Shown here one piece after another: positions 29,201 through 35,756 of a DNA stretch of 50,227 nt (positions are counted from its first letter, which is position 1; every line of letters begins with the position of its first letter). Made by a program: the position numbers and the translations under genes. This DNA is from Candidatus Zambryskiibacteriota bacterium (GTDB taxonomy: Bacteria > Patescibacteriota > Minisyncoccia > Phycocordibacterales > Zambryskibacteraceae): positions 1-50,227 of the forward strand of contig JACPAD010000006.1 in NCBI GenBank assembly GCA_016180955.1, read 5' to 3'. The notes below the pieces were generated by a model. It had not been told where the DNA came from. It did not search any database and worked only from the letters and a program-made list of their open reading frames with translations.

Positions 29201-29364
29201 AGTTGAAACTTTTTTTCCGAGAAATCCTTGATAGAAGAGAATTCGTCGAAGACCTCCTTAAGGCCTTTTTCAATAAGCCATTTGAAGGATTCAACCTGCG
29301 AGACCACAAGGTTAGGCATCGCTGTCAGGGGCTTCCTGAAGCGACCGAAGTATTTTTTCTGCAT
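26206..29364 (-). CDS. rpoB: RNA polymerase subunit beta
   Basis: 1052 residues, shorter than the 1180-1340 of most bacteria because lineage-specific insertions are absent. Core motifs are present: the rifampicin-pocket region ([56 protein letters not shown]), GANYEDAIIISERLV, KLAGRHGNKGVISRI, GGKAQNGGQRFGEMEVWAL. Gln and Asn in FMQQTN and Leu in the usual Ser/His-rich segment are worth noting for rifampicin response. A TTGACA-17-TAAGAT promoter lies 120-150 nt upstream. Confidence 0.98.
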
Positions 29365-29484
29365 TAAAAAATAAGAATATTAAAAGAGAATAATAGAAGC
29401 CGCGATGAGCACTTACTTCGGCATCAGTAACTCAATCGGTCCCGCCGTCGCCAAGGCTATGGCGAGGCAAGCGAAGTGAAGGCT

Positions 29485-29513
29485 ATCTTAATATGACCCC
29501 TATTTCTTGTCAA
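29485..29513 (-). promoter_or_regulatory. Consensus sigma-70 promoter of the rpoBC operon
   Basis: TTGACA (29508-29513), 17 bp, TAAGAT (29485-29490). The leader of about 115 nt contains a GGCG-rich hairpin segment (29440-29470). Confidence 0.8.
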
Positions 29514-29544
29514 GTTCTTGTACTAGTCTTACACTTTTTACATA

Positions 29545-29580
29545 TACGTTAATCTTGTCCTATAGGACATTTGTAACGTA
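29545..29580. repeat. Dispersed palindromic element, copy D
   Basis: Exact reverse complement of 14848-14883, between the rpoB promoter and the 3' end of trmD. Confidence 0.75.
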
Positions 29581-29604
29581 TGAAGAACTAGATACATAAA
29601 GGAT

Positions 29605-30318
29605 TTATTTTTTCCTTTCCCGCTTCCACTTTTCAATCTCAGCATGATTCCCTGAAAGAAGAATTTTGGGAACGCGGTAGGATTTACCTTTATAATTAAA
29701 CACTTCCGGTCGGGTGTAGATTTCTGAAGTGGAGACGCGATGCTCTTCGAGAGAATTAATGTTGCCTAAAATACCCGGCACTTGCCGAGACATCACATCC
29801 ATAATAAGCATTGCCGGCAACTCTCCTCCTGTCAGTACAAATGGTCCGACAGAAATTTCCTCCATTTTGAAAATTTTCTTTACTCTGGCATCGATGCCTT
29901 CGTAGCGACCACAAACCAAAATAATATTTTTGTATTTCTTAATAGTTTTCTTTGCATAATCGTTAGTAAACTGCTTACCACGGGGAGACAGAAATATTAT
30001 TTTAGGTGCTAGGGACTTGGTTCTAGGTGCTAGCTTAGATTTCTTGATTGCAGATTCGATAGCTTGAACAATTGGTAAAGCTTCAATTACGAGCCCAGGT
30101 CCGCCGCCGTATGGCGGTCGGTCTACCCTTTTCCTAAACCAGCTTTGCTGGTCGGGCAATCCGCCTTTGGCGGATTTAGTCCATTTATTTTCCACGAAAT
30201 CGCGCGGGTTGTAGAAAGAAACTTTTATTTTTCTATCTTCTATGGCACGCTTTAAGATTGACTCGCCAAGATAAGAGTCGAAAGACTTTGGAAATAAAGT
30301 TACCAGATGAAAATGCAT
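29605..30318 (-). CDS. trmD: tRNA (guanine-37-N1)-methyltransferase TrmD
   Basis: 237 residues. SPOUT knot motifs are intact: YGGGPGLV, IIFLSPRGKQFTNDYAKK, LVCGRYEGIDARV, EISVGPFVLTGGELPAMLIMDVMSRQVPGILGN. It methylates G37 in tRNAs reading CNN codons. Two segments look inserted: KSAKGGLPDQQSWFRK (encoded by back-to-back palindromes at 30131-30181) and LAPRTKSLAP (encoded by heptamers at 30003-30037). Both lie in surface loops before conserved motifs, so activity may be kept. It is last in rpsP-khpA-trmD; rimM is missing. Confidence 0.95.
   Translation of the reverse strand: MHFHLVTLFPKSFDSYLGESILKRAIEDRKIKVSFYNPRDFVENKWTKSAKGGLPDQQSWFRKRVDRPPYGGGPGLVIEALPIVQAIESAIKKSKLAPRTKSLAPKIIFLSPRGKQFTNDYAKKTIKKYKNIILVCGRYEGIDARVKKIFKMEEISVGPFVLTGGELPAMLIMDVMSRQVPGILGNINSLEEHRVSTSEIYTRPEVFNYKGKSYRVPKILLSGNHAEIEKWKRERKK
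30003..30037 (+). repeat. Heptamer array inside trmD
   Basis: TAGGTGC, TAGGGAC, TTGGTTC, TAGGTGC, TAGCTTA in 7-bp phase on the plus strand, encoding the LAPRTKSLAP loop of TrmD. Confidence 0.75.
30131..30181. repeat. Palindromic insertion inside trmD
   Basis: Two hairpins, ACCAGC-TTT-GCTGGT (30138-30152) and AATCCGCC-TTT-GGCGGATT (30158-30176), encode a 16-residue insert absent from ordinary TrmD. Confidence 0.7.
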
Positions 30319-30644
30319 TACTCCAGATTCAAATCATCCAACGCTTCGTCAAGGTCCTTGGAAGCGGCGGGCGTATCGGATATCCGGCGCGCGTAGCCCA
30401 TGACCGGTTCGTTTATCTTGAGATTGATGCGGGCGTTGTTCTTCATACCAACTACGCGCAGAAGAATGCGGATGGCCTTAGCGGTATTGCCAGAGCGGCC
30501 GATGACCTTACCCATATCTTCCGGATTGACATCTAGAGTCATTAAGACACCCATTTCGTCTACCGTTCTTTTAATCTTTACGTCTTCGGGGCGATTGACT
30601 AATGCTTTAATAACGTATTCCAGAAACTGTACGTCGTCTATCAT
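30318..30644 (-). CDS. khpA: KH-domain RNA-binding protein KhpA (YlqC-like)
   Basis: 108 residues. N-terminal FLEYVIKALVNRPEDVKI and the KH core VNPEDMGKVIGRSGNTAKAIRILLRVVG with GxxG loop (IGRSG). The acidic tail (about 85-108) is extra. Family members bind RNA with KhpB and affect division and translation. Its stop shares a base with the trmD start, and it follows rpsP by 16 nt, the usual order. Confidence 0.93.
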   Translation of the reverse strand: MIDDVQFLEYVIKALVNRPEDVKIKRTVDEMGVLMTLDVNPEDMGKVIGRSGNTAKAIRILLRVVGMKNNARINLKINEPVMGYARRISDTPAASKDLDEALDDLNLE

Positions 30645-30660
30645 ATCTTTGTCGTTAAGG

Positions 30661-30975
30661 TTATTCTGTTGTTTTCTCTTCTGTCACCGGTTTTATTGTA
30701 TCATTTTTTGATTTTGCGTGGACGGCTATCTTTTTGCCGCGGATTATGCCTTTTTTAATGAGAAGATTATTAACGCTGTCGGTAAGCCCGACGCCCATGG
30801 AGAGCCAATGTTTGATGCGGTCTGGTTTAAAAGCCTCTGTCGATTTCCTCGGGTCATAAGAACCGAGCATTTCGACGAAGCGTCCGGATTTAGTCGAATT
30901 CTTGGAATCAGTCAAAACAAGCCGGAATGACGGCTCATGCTTTCTGCCAACTCTCTGCAATCGAACTTTTAACAT
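30661..30975 (-). CDS. rpsP: Ribosomal protein bS16
   Basis: 104 residues from the ATG at 30975 (MLKVRLQRVGRKHEPSFRLVL). The bS16 core (GRFVEMLGSYDPR, DRIKHWLSMGVGLTDSVNNLL) is complete with a short basic tail. The longer frame upstream runs into the promoter. A TATAAT box at 31016-31021 is a likely -10. Confidence 0.97.
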   Translation of the reverse strand: MLKVRLQRVGRKHEPSFRLVLTDSKNSTKSGRFVEMLGSYDPRKSTEAFKPDRIKHWLSMGVGLTDSVNNLLIKKGIIRGKKIAVHAKSKNDTIKPVTEEKTTE

Positions 30976-31060
30976 TGCGATAGAATAACAAGAAATAACG
31001 CGAAATACAAGATACATTATAAGCCAGCGACCGCTTCCTTATAATGTAGAAGGAGATTTA

Positions 31061-31101
31061 ATAAAAAGAACACCCCGCCAAACCGACGCCGGTTGGCGGG
31101 G
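31061..31101 (-). terminator. Strong rho-independent terminator
   Basis: CCCCGCCA...TGGCGGGG stem then TGTTCTTTTTAT on the minus strand; ends the small membrane-protein gene at 31149-31379. Confidence 0.85.
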
Positions 31102-31148
31102 GTTCATGCAGGGTGCGGAGCAGCCTTGATTCACCGAGATCGAGTCGG

Positions 31149-31379
31149 TCAGATGCGGACCAGCTTCGCCTCTCGCGCGATGTCGAGCGCGGAGACGAAC
31201 ATGTACGCCGATCCGACCCAGAAAGCCGAGATCATGAGCCAGATGACCAGCTTCGTCTGGAGGAGGGGTGCCGTCGCCATCATCTGAGGCTCCATGTCGG
31301 TGAACCACAGGAAGAGGACGAGAAGAGCGAGTCCCATGCACACGCAGTTGAGCAGTTCGTTCCGATGATATCTCGTCAT
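31149..31379 (-). CDS. Orphan small membrane protein (two helices)
   Basis: 76 residues from the ATG at 31379, preceded by CCGGAGGTTCAC. Two hydrophobic helices (LLNCVCMGLALLVLFLWF and KLVIWLMISAFWVGSAYMFVSAL) with a short loop. The family is not recognised. It has a perfect TTGACA-17-TATAAT promoter and its own terminator, so it is probably strongly expressed alone. Confidence 0.68.
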   Translation of the reverse strand: MTRYHRNELLNCVCMGLALLVLFLWFTDMEPQMMATAPLLQTKLVIWLMISAFWVGSAYMFVSALDIAREAKLVRI

Positions 31380-31426
31380 GTGAACCTCCGGAATAGGGTG
31401 AAGCAGCTGCTTCACCATCTTTTTAC

Positions 31427-31455
31427 ATTATACACCTAGACTACCCTTTTGTCAA
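31427..31455 (-). promoter_or_regulatory. Perfect consensus sigma-70 promoter
   Basis: TTGACA (31450-31455), 17 bp, TATAAT (31427-31432), the only full-consensus promoter noticed; about 40 nt leader to the small membrane gene. Confidence 0.9.
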
Positions 31456-31487
31456 GCACTTTCTCGTTTATCAAAATTTAGCCTTAT

Positions 31488-32393
31488 TTATAGGTCTTTT
31501 TCTGCTTCCAAAAATTCGTCCAAATTTCCATCTAAAACTTTTTCTACTTGAGCGGTTTCGACATTTGTCCTATGGTCTTTGACCAATTTATAGGGATGCA
31601 GAACATAGGAGCGGATTTGGTTTCCCCACTCAATCTGGGTGGTCTTCGATATATACATGCCCTTTTCTTTGGCCTGCCTCTCCTCTTCCTGTATCTTATA
31701 GAGCTTGGCTTCGAGCATTCTTTGTGCCTTCTCCTTATTTTGCATTTGAGATCGTTCTGATTCAACGTGCACAGAAAGATTGGTCGGGATATGCACGAGA
31801 CGCACGGCTGTCTCTCTTTTATTTACATTCTGGCCACCAGGCCCGCTCGATTTTGATAACTCTACCTTGATATCTTCCGGCGGAATCTTGACTTCATCCG
31901 GCTTTTCAAACTTAGGAATGACTTCTACCATAGAGAAAGAGGTGTGACGTTTCTTGGTCGCAGAAAATGGAGAAATGCGCACTAGCCGATGCACTCCTGA
32001 TTCATTTCGGAGGACCCCATAGGGTCCGACGTCCTGCGTAGCCTTGTGCGGAGCAGGATTCTCGATATCCAAAGTAATATTCCTATACCCGCCGCGGTCG
32101 TTCTCATTTTTATGAACTATCGAATAACTCCAGCTCTTCTTCTCGAAAAGCTTAAGATACATTTCAAGAAGAATTCTGGAAAAATCTTCCGCGTCATCGC
32201 CGCCCGCGCCGGAGAAAATAGTCATGATTGCTGCACCCTTATCATATTTGCCGGCGCCTAGAAGTTCCGCTTTAAGATTATCAAGTTCACGTATAGCAGC
32301 TTGAGCAGTATCGCGGTCTGCCCAAAAATCCGCGGAGCCCATACGCTCTTCAATCGCTTCAATCTTTTTCTCCAGCTCTTTTTTATGGGTCAT
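31488..32393 (-). CDS. prfB: Peptide chain release factor 2
   Basis: 301 residues against about 365; the N-terminal domain is shortened and the usual in-frame autoregulatory frameshift site is not needed or seen. The SPF tripeptide (LVRISPFSA) marks stop recognition of TGA/TAA, and SGPGGQNVNKRETAVRLVHIP carries the GGQ that triggers peptide release. The PCRF domain is present (GAGGDDAEDFSRILLEMYL). Its ATG is 1 nt after the 3' end of tRNA-Thr(CGT), so mRNA and tRNAs probably share one transcript. Confidence 0.95.
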   Translation of the reverse strand: MTHKKELEKKIEAIEERMGSADFWADRDTAQAAIRELDNLKAELLGAGKYDKGAAIMTIFSGAGGDDAEDFSRILLEMYLKLFEKKSWSYSIVHKNENDRGGYRNITLDIENPAPHKATQDVGPYGVLRNESGVHRLVRISPFSATKKRHTSFSMVEVIPKFEKPDEVKIPPEDIKVELSKSSGPGGQNVNKRETAVRLVHIPTNLSVHVESERSQMQNKEKAQRMLEAKLYKIQEEERQAKEKGMYISKTTQIEWGNQIRSYVLHPYKLVKDHRTNVETAQVEKVLDGNLDEFLEAEKDL

Positions 32394-32394
32394 G

Positions 32395-32467
32395 AGCCGG
32401 AGGCGAGATTTGAACTCGCGGCTTACCCCTTACGAAGGGGTTACTCTACCAACTGAGTTACTCCGGC
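32395..32467 (-). tRNA. tRNA-Thr(CGT)
   Basis: 73 nt. GCCGGAG/CTCCGGC acceptor, normal D-arm (ACTC AGTTGGTA GAGT), ACCCC/GGGGT stem with loop TTCGTAA (CGT), T-loop TTCAAAT. CCA not encoded. Confidence 0.94.
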
Positions 32468-32502
32468 ACTGCTTCGCTAAAGCTATGTAGTGCGAAGCAT
32501 AG

Positions 32503-32561
32503 AGCCAGAGGGGAGAATCGGACTCCCGGCCTACCCCTTACCATGGGGTTGCTACTCTGGC
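32503..32561 (-). tRNA. D-arm-less tRNA-Thr(GGT)
   Basis: 59 nt. Acceptor GCCAGAG/CTCTGGC 7/7 paired, anticodon stem ACCCC/GGGGT 5/5 with loop ATGGTAA (anticodon GGT), T-stem GGGAG/CTCCC 5/5. Only TAGCA stands where 19 nt of D-arm are expected. The T-loop is TCCGATT (C at position 55). A promoter lies 15-45 nt upstream. It is either a D-armless functional tRNA or a gene inactivated very recently. Confidence 0.75.
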
Positions 32562-32582
32562 AAATACGAAATAGCGGCTTTA

Positions 32583-32611
32583 ATCTTATAGAAATTTGTG
32601 TTCTTTTGCAA
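32583..32611 (-). promoter_or_regulatory. Promoter of the tRNA-Thr/prfB unit
   Basis: TTGCAA (32606-32611), 17 bp, TAAGAT (32583-32588); predicted start just upstream of the D-armless tRNA. Confidence 0.6.
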
Positions 32612-32623
32612 AAACGAAATACT

Positions 32624-32986
32624 CTATTCTTTGCGCTTAAGGAGAAAGTATAAGGCAAGCGGTGCGCCCCAGTTGGCGAAGCGTTCGACGAAATCCCAGA
32701 TAGGCTGACCGACAATGGGCCGAAGAAGGGCTGTCCAGAATCCCCAGAATATTGCCCATAAAAGGACGGGTTTGACGGGTTTAAGCAGGATAAAAGTAGC
32801 TACAATAATATCGAATATCCCCACAAGCATTAAAAGGGTGGTGGCGGTACCGGCATCGCTTACTCCAAACTTGGCAAACCAGCCAATCCAGTCTGCTTTA
32901 CCCTGCAAAGCAAGTACCCCATGACCCAAGAATTCTCCAGCCACACCAACACGCAGAGCCCAGATCGCCTTTCTGTTGTTAGACAT
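32624..32986 (-). CDS. Small polytopic membrane protein (DoxX-like)
   Basis: 120 residues with about four hydrophobic segments (ALRVGVAGEFLGHGVLAL, TTLLMLVGIFDIIVATFIL, VLLWAIFWGFWTALLRPI and a C-terminal one). The GEFLGHGVLAL start and overall layout resemble DoxX-like proteins, but key motifs are weak. No operon partner is evident. The start ATG at 32986 follows a short A/T-rich region. Confidence 0.65.
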   Translation of the reverse strand: MSNNRKAIWALRVGVAGEFLGHGVLALQGKADWIGWFAKFGVSDAGTATTLLMLVGIFDIIVATFILLKPVKPVLLWAIFWGFWTALLRPIVGQPIWDFVERFANWGAPLALYFLLKRKE

Positions 32987-33016
32987 TCACATAAGTATAA
33001 CAGATGAAAATAGAAA

Positions 33017-33364
33017 CTAACGGACGGTATGTGGATTAATTTTTAGAGAAGTTAGCCGCGCAAAAGTATCTTTGGCCAAAGCGAGGCCGACAAGAAATTC
33101 GGCGAGTATGATGAGTTTGATTGCGAGTACACTGTGGGAAAAAGCGGTGCTGAAGAAGGAGAAGGCGTTGCCGCTCGCTTCCACCGATGAAATAACGTTG
33201 AGGATGACATGGGGAATATCCACCATGGACACAAAGGTGATAAAGAGCGCGCCAAATAGGAAGAATTTCATAAAGAACGGCTCGACCATTTTTCTCAACA
33301 GATAAATGGTGTAAACGCGAATCATGACATTTCTTTTGAGCTCGATATTCGAATATGTTTTCAT
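33017..33364 (-). CDS. Membrane protein coupled to the ECF-like sigma factor
   Basis: 115 residues with two or three membrane helices (FFMKFFLFGALFITFVSMV, SHSVLAIKLIILAEFLVGLALA). Its ATG overlaps the sigma-factor stop by 4 nt (ATGA), so the two are translationally coupled. By analogy with sigma/anti-sigma pairs it could hold the sigma factor at the membrane, but no known anti-sigma domain is recognisable. Confidence 0.65.
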   Translation of the reverse strand: MKTYSNIELKRNVMIRVYTIYLLRKMVEPFFMKFFLFGALFITFVSMVDIPHVILNVISSVEASGNAFSFFSTAFSHSVLAIKLIILAEFLVGLALAKDTFARLTSLKINPHTVR

Positions 33365-33969
33365 AGATGCGGATTTTGAATCAATGCTTTTTTAAAGTTA
33401 GACTTAGCGCGATGTACTCTCACCCTTAAGGTGTCCTCCGTTATTCCCTCAAGCTCGGCCAATTCTTGGTAATCCTTGCCTTCTACCACCAGCAAGCGCA
33501 GGAGGCGGGCGGCGCTCTCTGGAATCTTGGAGAGCACGAGAAAGAACCGTTCCATTCTTGATTCTTCTTCCAGCGGAGGCCTTGCCTCCGCTGATGCTAG
33601 AGAGTCATCATAACTTACCAATGATTTATCGCGCTTATGCTTCTTGTAATAGGAGAAACAGGTATTAATGAGAATTTTGTAAGCCCAAGACGAGAAGGCG
33701 GCGCTCTCTCTAAGCTCGAACTTCTGGGCGTTAAGATAAATCTTAGTAAAAGCAGTAAAAGCCTCCTGAACGATATCTTGGACATCTTCTTTATTGCCAA
33801 TTATACTTGTGGCCTTTCTGACAAAAGGCGCCTGATAACGGTCAACAATCTTGGAGAAAATCGAGGGATCACGAAGGCTCAAAAGAAGGAGTTCGCTATC
33901 GCTTGTTTTGTGAGCTTCCCTTTCCATTGCCTTCATCCCGTTAGAGATAGGATGCGCTAGCGCATTCAT
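33361..33969 (-). CDS. ECF-like sigma-70 family sigma factor
   Basis: About 202 residues. Region 2 (PFVRKATSIIGNKEDVQDIVQEAFTAFTKIYL, FSSWAYKILINTCFSYYKK) and region 4 (RLLRLLVVEGKDYQELAELEGITEDTLRVRVHRAKSNFKKAL) are clear, with no region 3, as in ECF factors. The first 11 residues (MNALAHPISNG) are encoded by a repeat-like inverted sequence; the in-frame ATG at 33936 (MKAMERE) is an attractive alternative start. It is followed by a coupled membrane protein. Confidence 0.9.
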   Translation of the reverse strand: MNALAHPISNGMKAMEREAHKTSDSELLLLSLRDPSIFSKIVDRYQAPFVRKATSIIGNKEDVQDIVQEAFTAFTKIYLNAQKFELRESAAFSSWAYKILINTCFSYYKKHKRDKSLVSYDDSLASAEARPPLEEESRMERFFLVLSKIPESAARLLRLLVVEGKDYQELAELEGITEDTLRVRVHRAKSNFKKALIQNPHL

Positions 33970-34019
33970 AGTCTATTGTTGTTCTTTGATAATACCACAT
34001 GAGCAATCTCTAACGGGAT
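33935..34019. repeat. Inverted repeat over the sigma-factor start
   Basis: Perfect 14-bp arms ATCCCGTTAGAGAT (33935-33948) and ATCTCTAACGGGAT (34006-34019). Related sequence flanks the gatC start (39841-39904) and lies near 44893. Confidence 0.6.
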
Positions 34020-34200
34020 TCACTATATATAACTCCAAGAAGAATGGAAATGTTACAAACTTTCATTCCCATACGTTCTGAATTAAGGACAATCAATGAC
34101 TTTCCCGTAATTTGTTCAATGATGCGCGGGCTAGTGGACGATGTTAGAACCAGCTTTGAGCATATAAATAATACCTCAATCTACATTCCAGCATTAGTGT
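34020..34200. other. Intergenic region, nothing supported
   Basis: A/T-rich sequence between the sigma-factor inverted repeat and the ncRNA terminator; no coding frame or clear structure was found. Confidence 0.4.
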
Positions 34201-34204
34201 CTTA

Positions 34205-34444
34205 ACAAAAAACTCCCCGTCAGGGAAGTTCTTTGTGGGAGTAGCAAGCGAGAGGTTCGCTTTTCAGCCCTCTGTTTTGCTCCTGTAGTGCTCGGCTGAA
34301 CTCTTGGTGTGCCCGTAAGCCACTGGTCGCTTTTTACCGCTACCTTCGTCCTTTCGGACAATCCACCGCACAAGGCGGATGACGGACTTAATTCACAACC
34401 TTTGTTTCTGACTAAAGTCAGAGAACACCAACTCTCACTACTCC
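34205..34444 (-). ncRNA. Structured non-coding RNA of unknown class (about 240 nt)
   Basis: An extended -10 promoter precedes it and it ends at a terminator (AACTTCCC-TGAC-GGGGAGTT-TTTT, 34206-34231). The ends pair: GGAGTAG with CTACTCC and GAGAG with CTCTC. A second long-range helix is TTGGTGT with ACACCAA, and local hairpins are TCTGAC-TTTA-GTCAGA, ATCCGCC/GGTGGAT, GTCC-GAAA-GGAC and TTCAGCC/GGCTGAA. No good open frame spans it. It does not show RNase P, tmRNA, SRP or group I/II hallmarks that I could recognise. Confidence 0.6.
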
Positions 34445-34450
34445 GATTGA

Positions 34451-34459
34451 ATTATAGCA
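34451..34459 (-). promoter_or_regulatory. Extended -10 promoter (TGCTATAAT) of the ncRNA
   Basis: TATAAT at 34451-34456 with TGC immediately upstream, located just after the stop of the DUF5680-like gene. Confidence 0.65.
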
Positions 34460-34465
34460 AATTCG

Positions 34466-34933
34466 CTACTCAATAGACCCTCCGTGATAATGAGCACGAT
34501 AGACAAGCTCTTTCTGGCGGTAAATCTCCTCAACACCCGTAAATCGCTCCAGGTTGCCTTCTGGCGTGTTTCTATACTGCCAGCCATCGTTTTCATAGCT
34601 CCCAGCTCCACGCACAGGGATGATGTCAGAATACTCCTGCATTAGTGCCTTTCGCAGAAAGCTATAGACATCCTTTTCGCTTACTTCAGGATTAAGCACA
34701 TAGCCATAGTAATTCATACCCCAGACAGGTATATTCTCCTTATAGACAATCTCACCACCTATAAAATCTCTACCGCCAAAGTAGGTATCGTGATATATAA
34801 GATTACCTTTTTTAAAATGATAGTCTTCGGATTTAGGGCGTGAAGATGTCGCCTTAGGAGCATCTTTATTAGCGTAGGTGCTTTTATTCGCTTCTTCCAA
34901 GAAATCCGCCAGTTCTTTTGGGTCTATTTTCAT
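34466..34933 (-). CDS. DUF5680-like protein
   Basis: 155 residues. The N-terminal helix MKIDPKELADFLEEANKSTYAN is followed by the signature block YHFKKGNLIYHDTYFGGRDFIGGEIVY and GMNYYGYVL, then FLRKALMQEY and YRAHYHGG. This matches the DUF5680 pattern, a small alpha/beta domain of unknown function. It follows the HExxH protein by 1 nt, so the two are probably co-transcribed. Confidence 0.75.
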   Translation of the reverse strand: MKIDPKELADFLEEANKSTYANKDAPKATSSRPKSEDYHFKKGNLIYHDTYFGGRDFIGGEIVYKENIPVWGMNYYGYVLNPEVSEKDVYSFLRKALMQEYSDIIPVRGAGSYENDGWQYRNTPEGNLERFTGVEEIYRQKELVYRAHYHGGSIE

Positions 34934-34934
34934 A

Positions 34935-35462
34935 TTATTGATTTATAACTTCTGGAAAATGTTTCCTTATAACTTGGTCAATATTAGAAGCTCTTTCAAT
35001 AACCATTCTTCTAATCCAAGTGTAGTTTTTATTACCAGAAACTATTCTCGTTGCCGTTTCTTCTCCTAAAATTTCTTTTAGAGCTAGAAATTCTAGTCGG
35101 CAAATCATGAGGTGATTATAAGTTGAATTTTCATTTCCGCCTCCTTCTGGCTTATCCATTGGAGCATTGGGAAATAAATTTTTAAGCTCACTTATAGCAA
35201 TATTCATCTGCTCTTCTTTATCTTTTTCAATCCAATGGAACTGCTCGTGTAAGAACTGCGCCATCATTCCCTCCTCGTTATCTTTCCACGCACTCAATCG
35301 GATTATAGGGAATGCTTTACCAGTAGCGTCTTGCTCTATAACAACATCTTTACACAAAATCCATCTATTCAAATTATATTTATTCAAAATCCGCTCAAGC
35401 AACTCCTTTGCCGTCTGTTCTCTTTCAGTATTGTTTTTTAGAGATATAGAAATTTGGGTCAT
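34935..35462 (-). CDS. HExxH-motif protein, putative metalloprotease-like
   Basis: 175 residues. FLHEQFHWIEKDKEE contains an HExxH pattern (HEQFH) that could bind zinc, with further acidic residues downstream (YNHLMICRLEFLALKEILGEE). The protein is otherwise not recognised. Its ATG overlaps the stop of the VOC remnant by 4 nt, so it may have been the second gene of a two-gene unit whose first gene was destroyed. Protease activity is inference from the motif only. Confidence 0.6.
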   Translation of the reverse strand: MTQISISLKNNTEREQTAKELLERILNKYNLNRWILCKDVVIEQDATGKAFPIIRLSAWKDNEEGMMAQFLHEQFHWIEKDKEEQMNIAISELKNLFPNAPMDKPEGGGNENSTYNHLMICRLEFLALKEILGEETATRIVSGNKNYTWIRRMVIERASNIDQVIRKHFPEVINQ

Positions 35463-35553
35463 ATTAATTCAGGTCGGCAATAAAACTCTAATCTATACCC
35501 ATTTGGGTCATCAAACCAGATAAACTCCTTATTGCCATATTTATCTATCTTGG
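35459..35553 (-). pseudogene. C-terminal remnant of a VOC/glyoxalase-fold protein
   Basis: The frame reads SKIDKYGNKEFIWFDDPNGY then RLEFYCRPELI-stop, the last strand pair of a VOC domain (FxDPxGxxLEF). The rest of the gene is missing; the upstream sequence belongs to another gene in a different frame. The stop overlaps the next ATG by 4 nt. Confidence 0.65.
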
Positions 35554-35751
35554 AGCTATTGCTGTAAAGTGCAGAACATCATTCCATAGGCAGTTTAGAG
35601 GTGGCACAGTAGCGGTGAGAAGTTGCTCTCTACCCACATACTTCTTGGCGTGCTCTGCATATATCTCTGGATGGGTTTCTTTAAGCACATTTAAAGGATA
35701 AAGGAGAGTGCCAAACATATTCTTAGGAATTTGGTGGTAAAGATACTCCAT
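35545..35751 (-). pseudogene. N-terminal remnant of a small conserved protein fused to the VOC fragment
   Basis: 68 residues (MEYLYHQIPKNMFGTLLYPL ... LNCLWNDVLHFTAI, then APR-stop). It resembles the first two thirds of a small protein found in Firmicutes and CPR (YLYHQ.P.NM.G..LYPLN...P..Y......Y.GRE, LWNDVLHF); that comparison is from memory. The frame is lost right at the junction with the VOC remnant, so a deletion joined two genes. Confidence 0.55.
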
Positions 35752-35756
35752 AAGTA

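Noticed and set aside
31488-32393. Programmed +1 frameshift of prfB
   Set aside because: One continuous frame encodes the whole shortened protein; no internal stop or slippery CTTTGA site was found.
34205-34444. RNase P RNA assignment based on AAGTCC/GGCTTA and GAGCAAAACAGAGGG similarities
   Set aside because: Conserved blocks are in the wrong order and spacing, and the universal GAGGAAAGTCCG and ACAGAACCCGGCTTA blocks are absent.
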